The position numbers were made by a program, and so were the translations under genes. Under the pieces are notes generated by a model. The model did not search any database and was not told where the DNA came from. It saw nothing but the letters and a program-made list of their open reading frames with translations. 64,000 nucleotides of DNA from an uncultured Lachnospiraceae bacterium. Lineage in GTDB: Bacteria > Bacillota > Clostridia > Lachnospirales > Lachnospiraceae. The first letter of the stretch is position 1, and each line of letters opens with the position of its first letter. The stretch covers positions 361,108-425,107 of the forward strand of contig CAJUDS010000001.1 of assembly GCA_910585345.1 (NCBI GenBank), read 5' to 3'. Shown here piece by piece: positions 16,329-24,483 of the stretch.

Positions 16329-16913
16329 TCATTTAATAAATCCAATGCCGCTTTCCGATGAGGCCATGTGGAACCACGCTTTTCCGGTTATATTATCCCG
16401 CTTGACAGGCCCGATATTGCCGGAACGGCTGTCTTCACTATTGTTTCGGTTATCCCCCAGTACAAAGTACTCGTCACTGGCCAGTGTAATTTCATTTTCC
16501 GCAATGCCTGCATCCGCCATCTTGTCATAACTCTCATCTTCCTGCGCCATAACCCCGTTGATATATAATTTTTCGTCCCGTATTTGTACGGTCTCGCCCG
16601 GAAGCCCTACCACACGCTTTACATAATAATGCGTGTTCTGGTTTCCATTCGGCAGAAAGACAATCACATCTCCCCGCTTTGGGCTGACAAGGCGATAGAC
16701 AAAATGATTAATCAGTATTTCCTGACCATTATGCAGACCAGGCTCCATGGAGACTCCAATCACGCTTGTACGCATCCCTACGGAAAATACAAGAACCGCC
16801 GCGATGAAAACTGCAGTAAATAGTAAGAAAAACCATTCTGCAATTTCCCGAATGGCAGCGCTGCTGATTTTCTTTTTTTTACGGTAAAAACTCAGTCCTT
16901 TTTTTCTGCCCAT
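16329..16913 (-). CDS. lepB: Signal peptidase I, second copy
   Basis: The protein has about 194 residues from the chosen start (MGRKKGLSFYRKKKK). It has a basic N-terminus, a TM helix (EWFFLLFTAVFIAAVLVF), catalytic Ser in IGVSMEPGL, Lys in THYYVKRVVGLPGE, and the box FVLGDNRNNSEDSR. The longest frame starts at 17021, inside the rplS terminator, so an internal start is needed; GAGGTG lies upstream of 16913. Its stop region overlaps an upstream alternative ATG of rbgA. Confidence 0.94.
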   Translation of the reverse strand: MGRKKGLSFYRKKKKISSAAIREIAEWFFLLFTAVFIAAVLVFSVGMRTSVIGVSMEPGLHNGQEILINHFVYRLVSPKRGDVIVFLPNGNQNTHYYVKRVVGLPGETVQIRDEKLYINGVMAQEDESYDKMADAGIAENEITLASDEYFVLGDNRNNSEDSRSGNIGPVKRDNITGKAWFHMASSESGIGFIK

Positions 16914-17021
16914 CTCTTTCTGCACCTCTGTCAAACCGGGCAGGAAAAGGAATTTCCCCATACCCGGCGCACAGCCTGTGCGCCGCCCTGGCGGCAACTG
17001 CCTTTGCACAGACCCGCGCAT

Positions 17022-17050
17022 AAAAACAGGGCAACTTCCAAAGCTGCCCC
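17022..17050 (-). terminator. Terminator after rplS
   Basis: On the minus strand GGGCAGCTT, a TGG loop, AAGTTGCCC and then TGTTTTT follow the rplS stop. Genes downstream are therefore at least partly separated from rplS, or fed by readthrough. Confidence 0.8.
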
Positions 17051-17061
17051 TTTTTCCCGTT

Positions 17062-17409
17062 TTATTTTACCAATTCTTTTACTTTGGCCTTTTTGCCGAT
17101 GCGGTCTCTTAAGTAGTACAGCTTTGCACGTCTTACCTTACCTCTTCTCACTACTTCGATCTTTTCCACATTGGGGGAATGAAGCGGCCATGTCTTCTCA
17201 ACACCCACACCGTTAGAAGTTTTTCTCACTGTAAAAGTTTCCCGATTGCTTCCGCCCTGTCTCTTTAAAACAGTACCTTCAAAAACCTGGATTCTTTCAC
17301 GATTTCCCTCTTTGATCTTACCGTATACTTTCACGGTATCTCCTACATGAAATTCCTGAATCTCCGCTTTTAACTGCTCTTCTTCAATACTTCTGATAAT
17401 ATCATTCAT
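17062..17409 (-). CDS. rplS: 50S ribosomal protein L19
   Basis: L19 sits at the 30S-50S interface. The 115-residue protein starts MNDIIRSIEEEQLKAE, placed by GAGGAGG upstream and by family length; 19 more codons are open upstream but lack a binding site. Core motifs are FHVGDTVKVYGKIKEG, RIQVFEGTVLKRQGG and VRRGKVRRAKLYYLRD. It has its own strong promoter (17487-17515) and a terminator, so it can be made apart from trmD. Confidence 0.98.
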   Translation of the reverse strand: MNDIIRSIEEEQLKAEIQEFHVGDTVKVYGKIKEGNRERIQVFEGTVLKRQGGSNRETFTVRKTSNGVGVEKTWPLHSPNVEKIEVVRRGKVRRAKLYYLRDRIGKKAKVKELVK

Positions 17410-17486
17410 GTTGTGCCTCCTCGTATCATCGGACGTTCTTAATGCGCTTTCGCAACAGAGGACCATCTCTTTTTCGCAACATCAGT

Positions 17487-17515
17487 AATATATCACATCT
17501 GTTCCATAAATGCAA
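17487..17515 (-). promoter_or_regulatory. Sigma-A promoter of rplS
   Basis: Minus strand TTGCAT (17515-17510), a 17-base spacer and TATATT (17492-17487). It leaves a leader of roughly 70 bases before rplS with GTTGCG repeated twice; this could be an L19-type autoregulatory leader, but I cannot fold it convincingly. Confidence 0.75.
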
Positions 17516-17581
17516 GTTTTTTTACAGTCCTGCCAGGACAAACGTTTCCCTGGCCGAAAACCCGCAAATATTACCATCTCT

Positions 17582-18322
17582 TTATTCGGGCATTTTGTTT
17601 CTGTAATCCCGGTACAGATCCGGCCTGCGCTCCCGGGTACGCGCCACAGACTGTTCCAGCCGCCATTCCTCTATCTTCTTATGGTGTCCTGACAGCAGCA
17701 CTTCCGGAACCGCTTTGCCATGCCATACAGGCGGCCTGGAATACTGGGGATATTCCAACAGCCCATTCTGGAAACTTTCCATCTCCGCTGATCTGTCATT
17801 ATGCAGCACGCCCGGCACCAGTCTGGCTATCGCGTCTATCATAACCATAGCCGGCAGCTCTCCGCCTGTCAGTACGTAATCCCCGATGGAAATATAATCG
17901 GTTACCGTCTCTTCCAGTACCCGCTCATCAATGCCCTCATAATGTCCGCAGAGAAAAATCAATGCCTCTTCCTGCGCAAGCGCACGGGCAGTCTCTTGGG
18001 TAAAGGTCTCGCCCTGGGGCGTCACATAAATGGTGCGCAGCCGTTTTCTCCTTTTCGGTCCGTTTTCCGGACAGCCGCTGCCGAAACGTTCCGTCTCCTG
18101 CACAGCCCGCCAAGCATCATAAACAGGCTGGGCCTGCATCAGCATACCTGCGCCCCCGCCATATGTGTAATCGTCAACCTTCTTATGCCTGTCCTGTGCA
18201 TAATCTCTGATATTGACCGTATGAAAAGAGATACGGCCGTCCTTTGCCGCCCGCCCTAAAATGCTTGCTCCCAAACAGCCGTCCACCATCTCCGGAAACA
18301 AGGTCAGTATATGAAATCGCAT
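17582..18322 (-). CDS. trmD: tRNA (guanine-N1)-methyltransferase
   Basis: TrmD methylates G37 of tRNAs read at Leu, Pro and Arg codons, preventing frameshifts; it is a trefoil-knot SPOUT enzyme. The 246-residue protein starts MRFHILTLFPEM. Signatures are YTYGGGAGMLMQ, LCGHYEGIDERV and ISIGDYVLTGGELPAM (S-adenosylmethionine knot). It begins 18 bases after rimM, its usual partner. Confidence 0.97.
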   Translation of the reverse strand: MRFHILTLFPEMVDGCLGASILGRAAKDGRISFHTVNIRDYAQDRHKKVDDYTYGGGAGMLMQAQPVYDAWRAVQETERFGSGCPENGPKRRKRLRTIYVTPQGETFTQETARALAQEEALIFLCGHYEGIDERVLEETVTDYISIGDYVLTGGELPAMVMIDAIARLVPGVLHNDRSAEMESFQNGLLEYPQYSRPPVWHGKAVPEVLLSGHHKKIEEWRLEQSVARTRERRPDLYRDYRNKMPE

Positions 18323-18340
18323 CCCGGTATTCCTTTCCCA

Positions 18341-18850
18341 TCAATCCAGCAGGCCGGGCATAATATGCACATGCATCTGACGTTTCTCAATATCCACGTT
18401 TAAAATGCAATCCTTTATGGCCGGAAACAGAATTTCTTTGCCTTCCTGCGTAACCACACTGTAAACATCATTGGCGCCTGTCTCAATAACATCCCTGAGT
18501 GTGCCGATTTCCCGCTCGTGTTCGTCAAACACGGAAATCCCGATCAAATCTGCTATAAAATATTCGTCCTTTTCCAATGCAACTGCATTTTCCCTTGTCA
18601 CATATAATGCTTTGCCCTTATATGCCTCTATGTCGTTGATGCTGTCATACCCTTTGAATTTCAATATAACCAGCCGCTTGAAAAATTTAACGCCTTCCAC
18701 CTGTACGATCTTCTTCTCTTTTCCCGTATCAAGGATCAGTTCTTTACATTTCTTAAACCGTGCCGCATCATCCGTCATCGGGAACACCTTTACTTCCCCT
18801 CTAATACCATGGGTGGAGGTAATAGCTCCTACTTTTAACAACTGTTCCAT
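18341..18850 (-). CDS. rimM: 16S rRNA processing protein RimM
   Basis: RimM assists 30S head assembly and binds S19. The 169-residue protein has VGAITSTHGIRGEVKVFPMT at the N-terminal RimM domain, and a PRC-barrel C-terminal domain with GTLRDVIETGANDVYSVV and LFPAIKDCILNVD. The start follows CAGGAG. It lies between khpA and trmD. Confidence 0.96.
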   Translation of the reverse strand: MEQLLKVGAITSTHGIRGEVKVFPMTDDAARFKKCKELILDTGKEKKIVQVEGVKFFKRLVILKFKGYDSINDIEAYKGKALYVTRENAVALEKDEYFIADLIGISVFDEHEREIGTLRDVIETGANDVYSVVTQEGKEILFPAIKDCILNVDIEKRQMHVHIMPGLLD

Positions 18851-18870
18851 GTAAGCTCTCCTGTGCTATG

Positions 18871-18899
18871 AAAAAATTCCCGGCAGCACATCGTGCCGG
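18871..18899 (-). terminator. Hairpin with T-tract between khpA and rimM (attenuator-like)
   Basis: Minus strand CCGGCA (18899-18894), loop CGATGTGC and TGCCGG (18885-18880), then GAATTTTTT. A second stem GGGGCGATTC / GAGTCGTCCC lies just upstream near 18911-18935. Placed inside a conserved operon, it probably reduces rather than ends expression of rimM-trmD. Confidence 0.7.
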
Positions 18900-18942
18900 A
18901 TAGATAGAAGGGACGACTCCTTTGAATCGCCCCTTTTGACTG

Positions 18943-19170
18943 TCAGATGATTTCTACATCCACTTTCTTATTGTCTTTTGATGATGCTGCTTTTACAACA
19001 GAGCGGATTGCTTTTGCAATTCTGCCTTGTTTTCCGATCACCTTTCCCATATCGGACGCCGCCACATGGAGTTCCACGGTAACGTTTTTTCCGCTTTCCT
19101 TTTCTGTCACGACAACTTCATCCGGATGATCAACAAGCGCCTTTGCAATCACTTCAACCAATTCTTTCAT
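18943..19170 (-). CDS. khpA: KH-domain RNA-binding protein KhpA
   Basis: The 75-residue single KH-domain protein has the GxxG loop in MGKVIGKQGRIAKAIRSVV. It begins MKELVEVIAKALVDHPDEV. In streptococci and clostridia KhpA pairs with KhpB (Jag) and binds RNA, affecting division and toxin regulation. The position between rpsP and rimM is the standard one. The start follows CCGGAGG. Confidence 0.96.
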   Translation of the reverse strand: MKELVEVIAKALVDHPDEVVVTEKESGKNVTVELHVAASDMGKVIGKQGRIAKAIRSVVKAASSKDNKKVDVEII

Positions 19171-19218
19171 AATCCACCTCCGGAAGTCTGACTGCTCAAC
19201 TGCAGCGCTAACAAGTTT

Positions 19219-19464
19219 TTATTTTTCAATACCTGCTATCTTAAAAATCTTGCTAACAACTTCTGTCGGCTGCGCACCATTTGCAAGCCATTTCTTAGCC
19301 AGCTCTTCATTTACCTTGCATGTGCTGGGATCTGTATTCGGATCGTATGTGCCGATCTCTTCAATAAATCTTCCATCCCTTGGAGAACGGGAATCTGCAA
19401 CTACGATTCTATAAAAAGGAGCTTTCTTCTGTCCCATTCTTCTTAACCTGATTTTTACTGCCAC
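19219..19464 (-). CDS. rpsP: 30S ribosomal protein S16
   Basis: The 81-residue protein begins (GTG start) VAVKIRLRRMGQKKAPFYRI, the S16 signature, and continues ADSRSPRDGRFIEEIGTYDP. The binding site GGAGGTG lies 7 bases upstream of the GTG. It sits between ffh and khpA. Confidence 0.98.
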   Translation of the reverse strand: MAVKIRLRRMGQKKAPFYRIVVADSRSPRDGRFIEEIGTYDPNTDPSTCKVNEELAKKWLANGAQPTEVVSKIFKIAGIEK

Positions 19465-19525
19465 TTTCTTTCACCTCCGAAAATTTAAATACTATCTGTT
19501 TCGGGCCATGCCCTTGTATACCGGG

Positions 19526-19543
19526 CAGGGAAAGTATTCCCTG
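19526..19543 (-). other. Hairpins in the ffh-rpsP gap, no T-tract
   Basis: The 133-base gap holds CAGGGAA/TTCCCTG (7-bp stem, 4-base loop), with GC-rich inverted segments near 19551-19575 and GGGC/GCCC near 19502-19512. No T-run follows. An RNA processing or mild attenuation site is possible. Confidence 0.4.
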
Positions 19544-19597
19544 TCCGCGCGCGGCGCCCGCCGCATAAGCGGCTCATTTCCTATACGCCCCTGCGCA

Positions 19598-20953
19598 CTA
19601 AAAAGGAAATTTAAATTTTCCCTTTTTACCGCCGAATCCACCCATCATTCCGGGAAGCTGTTTCATCATCTTCTGCGACTGCTCAAACTGCTTGATAAAT
19701 CGGTTGACAACACTGATATCCACACCCGCTCCTCTGGCAATCCTATGCTTTCGACCGGGATTCAATAATTTAGGATTTCTTCTTTCTTCCTTTGTCATGG
19801 AAAGTACGATAGCTTCCATATGAGCCAGCTGCTTCTCATCAATCATCGATTCAATACCGCTCAGTTTACCGCCTCCCATACCAGGCATCATAGACAGGAG
19901 ACTGGAAAGACCGCCCATTTTTTTCATCTGCGACATACTTTCCAGATAATCTTCAAAATCAAACTTCCCCTTTTTCAGCTTGGAAGCCATCTCTTTCTCT
20001 TTGCCGGCATCCAGATCCATGCTGCTCTGCGCTTTTTCAATCAGGGAAAGCACATCCCCCATGCCAAGGATCCGGCCCGCCATCCGGTCCGGGTAAAACT
20101 GTTCCAGATCCGATAATTTTTCACCCATTCCTACATACAAAATAGGTCTTCCGGTCACCGCCTTGACAGAAAGAGCGGCGCCGCCTCTGGAATCACCGTC
20201 CATTTTGGAAAGGATCACGCCGTCCACTCCTACTTTTTCATCAAAATCCTTCGCCACATTCACAGCGTCCTGCCCTGTCATGGCGTCTACAACAAGCAGG
20301 GTTTGATGCACTCTGGCATTTGCCTTGATTTCCTGCAGCTCCCGCATCATTTCCTCGTCAATATGAAGACGGCCCGCCGTATCCAGTATGACAGCGTTAT
20401 GTCCGTTCTTAGCGGCATGTTCCAATGACGCTTTTACAATATCTACAGGCTTATGGCTCTCTCCCATGGAAAAAACATCCACCTGCTGTTTCTCGCCGTT
20501 TACCTGCAGTTGTTTGACTGCGGCAGGCCTGTATACGTCGCAGGCAACAAGCAGTGGCTTCTTCCCCTTTGCCTTCAGCTTGCCCGCAATTTTCGCTGCC
20601 GTCGTCGTCTTACCGGCGCCCTGCAGACCGCACATCATAATTACCGTCGTAGCTTTCCCCGGTTGTAAAGCAAGTTCCGTCGTCTCGGAACCCATGAGCG
20701 TTACCATTTCCTCATTTACAATCTTTATGACCATCTGTCCGGGATTCAGACCGTTCATCACATCTGCGCCTATCGCACGCGTTTCTACGGACTTGATAAA
20801 CTGCTTCACAATTTTAAAGTTTACATCCGCCTCCAACAGCGCTATTTTCACTTCCTTTAACGCCGCCTTCACGTCTTCTTCCGTCAGACGTCCCTTGCCA
20901 CGAAGCTTTTTGAATACATTCTGCAGTTTATCCGTTAAACTTTCAAATGCCAT
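19598..20953 (-). CDS. ffh: Signal recognition particle protein Ffh (SRP54)
   Basis: Ffh binds signal sequences and 4.5S RNA and delivers ribosomes to FtsY. The 451-residue protein has an N domain, a G domain with P-loop GLQGAGKTTTAAKIAGKLK, LLVACDVYRPAAVKQL, DTAGRLHID and KMDGDSRGGAALS, and a Met-rich M domain ending MMKQLPGMMGGFGGKKGK. Its ATG directly follows the ylxM stop codon. Confidence 0.98.
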   Translation of the reverse strand: MAFESLTDKLQNVFKKLRGKGRLTEEDVKAALKEVKIALLEADVNFKIVKQFIKSVETRAIGADVMNGLNPGQMVIKIVNEEMVTLMGSETTELALQPGKATTVIMMCGLQGAGKTTTAAKIAGKLKAKGKKPLLVACDVYRPAAVKQLQVNGEKQQVDVFSMGESHKPVDIVKASLEHAAKNGHNAVILDTAGRLHIDEEMMRELQEIKANARVHQTLLVVDAMTGQDAVNVAKDFDEKVGVDGVILSKMDGDSRGGAALSVKAVTGRPILYVGMGEKLSDLEQFYPDRMAGRILGMGDVLSLIEKAQSSMDLDAGKEKEMASKLKKGKFDFEDYLESMSQMKKMGGLSSLLSMMPGMGGGKLSGIESMIDEKQLAHMEAIVLSMTKEERRNPKLLNPGRKHRIARGAGVDISVVNRFIKQFEQSQKMMKQLPGMMGGFGGKKGKFKFPF

Positions 20954-21298
20954 CTATAACTCCTCTAATATCTCCTCTGCAAGCCTGCCAATTCTTTGCA
21001 GCGCCTGCGTATCGGCAGTGTCTCTGCACATGCTCAGCGTTTCGATCTCCTTTGCCTTTTGTTTGATATGGATAAACTTTTCAACAAGATGGAGCTTATC
21101 TTCATAATCCGTCAAAATCTTATCGCACCGTTTCAACAGATCATGCACGCCCTGTCTGCTGATCCCGTTTTCTTCCGCAATTTCGCTCAGGGATAAATCA
21201 TGATACACGGCGTCCTCATAAATACGCCTTTGATGAGCTGTCAAAAGCTCTCCATAAAAATCATATAAAATTCCCTGGGCAACAATCTTTTCCATCAT
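20954..21298 (-). CDS. ylxM: YlxM/p13-like helix-turn-helix SRP-associated protein
   Basis: The 114-residue protein has a sigma70-region-4-like HTH (YHDLSLSEIAEENGISRQGV HD region) and a helical tail. The family is encoded directly before ffh and is thought to aid SRP function. It is first in the operon, behind a strong promoter with an inverted repeat over the -35 box. Confidence 0.92.
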   Translation of the reverse strand: MMEKIVAQGILYDFYGELLTAHQRRIYEDAVYHDLSLSEIAEENGISRQGVHDLLKRCDKILTDYEDKLHLVEKFIHIKQKAKEIETLSMCRDTADTQALQRIGRLAEEILEEL

Positions 21299-21327
21299 TT
21301 CTCCCGTACGCTCCGGATACAGGCTAT

Positions 21328-21356
21328 ATCATAACGTAAACAAAAACAGGTGTCAA
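21328..21356 (-). promoter_or_regulatory. Sigma-A promoter of the ylxM-ffh operon
   Basis: Minus strand TTGACA (21356-21351), a 17-base spacer and TATGAT (21333-21328): perfect -35 and near-perfect -10, 30 bases before ylxM. Confidence 0.85.
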
Positions 21357-21374
21357 GTATTTTTTCTTGACACC
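21349..21374. repeat. 9-bp perfect inverted repeat over the ylxM-ffh -35 box
   Basis: GGTGTCAAG (21349-21357) and CTTGACACC (21366-21374) with an 8-base A/T loop. One arm contains the -35 hexamer. It could be an operator, or a terminator for the exporter gene on the other side, though that gene runs away from it. Confidence 0.6.
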
Positions 21375-21405
21375 CTGAAGCAAACCCATCTGCCGGTCCG
21401 TTTTC

Positions 21406-22260
21406 TCATACGCAGGCAAGCCCTGCGGCGTTCGCCATAACTCCGCAGACAGTACCCGCCATATACAGACCAGCCGTAATACATAAATTCTCTTTCCAGT
21501 TATCGTTCACTCTGTATAAAACCAGCAGGCCGATACCGGAACCTGTGAGCAGGCCGCTGAGCATTGCGCCAAAGTTCAACACCCCATTCAGATAAAGCTG
21601 CGTAATCATGACGGAAGCGGCGCAATTGGGAATCAGCCCAATCAGTCCCGCTAACATTACCCCAAGAATCCCATCCTGTAAAAATAAGGAAAACAATGCG
21701 TCGGCTCCCATCTCATACAACAGATAATTCAGCCCAAAGCTGACCAGAAAGATAAAAAATGTAACGTGCAGCGTATGTCCCGCCGCAGACTTTACAACTC
21801 CCCCGCCGCAATGACAATGCGCTTGCGCGCCGGTCTGTTTTCTACATGCGTATTCCCTGTTTCTCCCATGTCTGCGCATCAGTGTGTCAATCAGGATACC
21901 CACGCACAGTCCAACCATTATCTTACAGAAAATAATCCTGCCAACCAGCGCAGGCGGAACCGCCTCGGATATCATAATCGGCAGCATTTCATCAGACGTA
22001 GAGAGATAAACGGAAAAAAGCGTACCCAGCGTAATCATTCTGCCCGCATACAATGTTCCTGCGGCGGCAGAAAACCCACACTGTGGAAACACGCCCAAAA
22101 CCGCTCCCGCCAATGGTCCGAACCGGCCTGATTTTTCTACCATCCGCGCCGTCATACTGCCCATTCTATGCTCCAGCCATTCCATGACCAGATATGTTAA
22201 GAATAAGAACGGAATCAGTCTTATACTGTCCAGGATCGTGTCGAAAACAACTTCTCTCAT
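21406..22260 (-). CDS. Putative heavy-metal exporter (ArsP_2-like, about 10 TM helices)
   Basis: The integral membrane protein of about 284 residues is built of two related halves: FGPLAGAVLGVFPQCGFSAA and VMLAGLIGLIPNCAASVMIT. These repeated G-x-P-x-C motifs mark the putative arsenic/manganese efflux family. A cytoplasmic loop is rich in His and Cys (QAHCHCGGG), fitting metal binding. The start giving MREVVFDTILDSIRLIPF was preferred over one 11 codons upstream, which has no binding site. It has its own promoter. The substrate is uncertain. Confidence 0.75.
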   Translation of the reverse strand: MREVVFDTILDSIRLIPFLFLTYLVMEWLEHRMGSMTARMVEKSGRFGPLAGAVLGVFPQCGFSAAAGTLYAGRMITLGTLFSVYLSTSDEMLPIMISEAVPPALVGRIIFCKIMVGLCVGILIDTLMRRHGRNREYACRKQTGAQAHCHCGGGVVKSAAGHTLHVTFFIFLVSFGLNYLLYEMGADALFSLFLQDGILGVMLAGLIGLIPNCAASVMITQLYLNGVLNFGAMLSGLLTGSGIGLLVLYRVNDNWKENLCITAGLYMAGTVCGVMANAAGLACV

Positions 22261-22332
22261 ATTTTTCTGTGCCTTTCCTCTCCTTCTGCTCATTTACAGA
22301 CATATAAAACTGTTATTCATCCGCATCGAAAG

Positions 22333-22360
22333 AGTATAACACACTTCGCAGAAAAATCAA
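22333..22360 (-). promoter_or_regulatory. Sigma-A promoter of the putative metal exporter
   Basis: Minus strand TTGATT (22360-22355), a 16-base spacer and TATACT (22338-22333), located just after the rnfB stop. No metal riboswitch fits in the short leader. Confidence 0.7.
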
Positions 22361-22375
22361 ATACCAGTCGCAGAA

Positions 22376-23167
22376 CTACACAATAACCTTCTTCGGACAC
22401 TTTTCTTTGCAGATACCGCATCCTGTACATTTCTCATAATCAATTCTTGCATGAAACTCTTCCATAACAATGGCGTCATTCGGACAGTTTTTCTTGCAGA
22501 GCTGGCAGGCAATACATCCCATCTCACATGCCTTCATCGTCACAGGTCCCTTGTCCTTCGAACTGCACGCCACCAAATGCTTTGCCTCATAGGGCACCAG
22601 CTCTATCAAATGTTTGGGGCAGGCGGCCACGCACTTACCGCATGCCCTGCATGCCTCTTTATCCACTACCGCCACCCCGTTAACTACATGGATGGCGTCA
22701 AACGGACACGCCTTCACACAGCTTCCGTATCCGCTGCAGCCATAACTGCAGCTCTTTGGACCGCCGCCAGGTACGAAAGGAACCATCCGGCAGTCCATGC
22801 TTCCGTGATAGGCATAGTCCACCTTCGCTTTGTCACAAGTGCCCATGCATTTGACAAAAGCCACTTTTCTCACACCGGTCTGCGCCTCCACGCCCATAAT
22901 TTCCGCAACTTTTTTGCCTACAGGCTCTCCGCCTACCGGACAGGCGTTGACCGGCGCCTCACCTTTGGCAATGGCAGCCGCCAGACCGGAACATCCTGCA
23001 TAGCCGCAGCCGCCGCAGTTATTGCCGGGAAGCACGCCCAACACGGCCTCCTCTCTTTCGTCCACTTTTACTTCAAATTTGATTGCGGCAATTCCAAGAA
23101 AAAGACCGATCAACAGGCCTACGGCGCCTACCACCGCTGTCGCTGTTACAATTGCTGAGATTCCCAT
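22376..23167 (-). CDS. rnfB: Rnf complex subunit B (polyferredoxin)
   Basis: RnfB takes electrons from ferredoxin at the cytoplasmic side. The 263-residue protein has an N-terminal TM anchor and the [4Fe-4S] motif LPGNNCGGCGYAGCSGLA. Several ferredoxin clusters follow: CRACGKCVAACPKH, CIACQLCKKNCP and CTGCGICKEKCP. It is the last gene of the rnfCDGEAB operon, 13 bases after rnfA. Confidence 0.96.
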   Translation of the reverse strand: MGISAIVTATAVVGAVGLLIGLFLGIAAIKFEVKVDEREEAVLGVLPGNNCGGCGYAGCSGLAAAIAKGEAPVNACPVGGEPVGKKVAEIMGVEAQTGVRKVAFVKCMGTCDKAKVDYAYHGSMDCRMVPFVPGGGPKSCSYGCSGYGSCVKACPFDAIHVVNGVAVVDKEACRACGKCVAACPKHLIELVPYEAKHLVACSSKDKGPVTMKACEMGCIACQLCKKNCPNDAIVMEEFHARIDYEKCTGCGICKEKCPKKVIV

Positions 23168-23180
23168 CCGTCTGCCCTCC

Positions 23181-23771
23181 TTATCTTATCAAACCTGCAA
23201 ATCCGCAAAAGGCGATCGCCATCAGCCCCGCTGTCACCAGCACGATCGGCATACCCCGAAATGACTGCGGCACATCATTGTATTCCATTTTCTCGCGGAT
23301 ACCTGCCAGAATGACAATCGCAACTGTAAATCCCGCCGCCGTTGCAAAACCATTGACGATGCCGGCCAGGATTCCATAGCTTTTCTGTACATTATTCAGC
23401 GCTACACCGAGTACGGCACAGTTGGTCGTAATCAACGGCAGATACACGCCAAGCGCCGTATACAGGCCCGGCATAAATTTCTTCAACACCATCTCCACAA
23501 ACTGCACAAGCGCAGCGATAACAAGAATAAATACAATTGTCTGCAAATATGTAATGTCCAGAGGAATCAATACGAACCGGTAAATAACGCCCGCCACTGC
23601 CGATGCCAGGGTAATGACAAAGATAACCGCTGTTCCCATACCGGCAGCCGTTTCCACTTTCTTTGACACACCGAGAAACGGGCACAGACCAAGAAACTGG
23701 CTCAATACCACATTGCTGACCAGGCTCGAGCCAATCAGGATCATCAGTAACTCTTTCCATGTCGATGCCAT
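23181..23771 (-). CDS. rnfA: Rnf complex subunit A
   Basis: RnfA is an integral membrane subunit with about six TM helices (196 residues). It pairs with RnfE in an antiparallel arrangement and holds an intramembrane iron-sulfur cluster. It contains LSQFLGLCPFLGVS and LITTNCAVLGVAL, whose cysteines are the cluster ligands. The start follows GGGAGGAGG. Confidence 0.96.
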   Translation of the reverse strand: MASTWKELLMILIGSSLVSNVVLSQFLGLCPFLGVSKKVETAAGMGTAVIFVITLASAVAGVIYRFVLIPLDITYLQTIVFILVIAALVQFVEMVLKKFMPGLYTALGVYLPLITTNCAVLGVALNNVQKSYGILAGIVNGFATAAGFTVAIVILAGIREKMEYNDVPQSFRGMPIVLVTAGLMAIAFCGFAGLIR

Positions 23772-23772
23772 C

Positions 23773-24483
23773 TTACTTTACCTCCTCCCTGCTTTCTCCA
23801 TAAAATCTGCGGGAACATCCGCTGTCGCTGCAGTTCATGCAGTCGGAACTGCAGCCGGACTGAATCTTAGACATATCCCTGCCCTTTTTCTCTCCGTTTA
23901 TTTTCACTTTATTCTGCAGCGCTGTCAGACAGGCAAGTACAAAAAAGGCGCCCGGCGCCATAATAAAAATATTGAACGGCACATAAGAAGCAGGCATCAC
24001 GCCGAATCCGAATAGTTTCCCGGCGCCAAGCAGTTCCCTGATGCCGCCGATCATTGTCAGCGCCAGAGAAAAGCCAAGTCCCATTCCGACGCCGTCAAAA
24101 AAAGACGGGATCACCGGGTTTTTGGAAGCATAGGCTTCCGCCCTGCCCAGAATAATGCAATTTACTACAATCAATGGAATATAGATGCCAAGCGCATCAT
24201 ACAAAAACGGCAGGTAAGCCTGCAGCGCCATTTGTACAACCGTTACAAAAGAAGCAATAATCACGATAAAAGCCGGTATTCTGACTTTATCGGGTATCAT
24301 ATTCCGCAGCAGGGAAATGATCGCATTGCTCAATGCCAGTACTACCATCGTTGTCAGCCCCATCCCAAGACCATTGACAGCCGAGGTTGTAACCGCCAGT
24401 GTGGGACACATGCCCAGCATCAGCACCAATGTAGGATTTTCCTTAATAATACCATTGTAAAGTCTTTCTCCCGCATTATTCAT
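23773..24483 (-). CDS. rnfE: Rnf complex subunit E
   Basis: RnfE is the paralogous membrane partner of RnfA. It contains LMLGMCPTLAVTTSA and LIVVNCIILGRAEA, holding the matching cysteines. The start giving MNNAGERLYNGI has AGGAGG 8 bases upstream and overlaps the rnfG stop by 8 bases. The C-terminus carries an extra Cys-rich tail (SGCSSDCMNCSDSGCSRR) past the usual end, which could bind metal. Confidence 0.95.
   Translation of the reverse strand: MNNAGERLYNGIIKENPTLVLMLGMCPTLAVTTSAVNGLGMGLTTMVVLALSNAIISLLRNMIPDKVRIPAFIVIIASFVTVVQMALQAYLPFLYDALGIYIPLIVVNCIILGRAEAYASKNPVIPSFFDGVGMGLGFSLALTMIGGIRELLGAGKLFGFGVMPASYVPFNIFIMAPGAFFVLACLTALQNKVKINGEKKGRDMSKIQSGCSSDCMNCSDSGCSRRFYGESREEVK

Noticed and set aside
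17410..17486. Possible L19 autoregulatory leader
   Set aside because: The leader has GTTGCG repeats, but I could not draw a convincing conserved structure; left as a remark only.
22261..22375. Search for a manganese (yybP-ykoY) riboswitch ahead of the metal exporter
   Set aside because: The distance from promoter to start is only about 70 bases and no matching motif is present.
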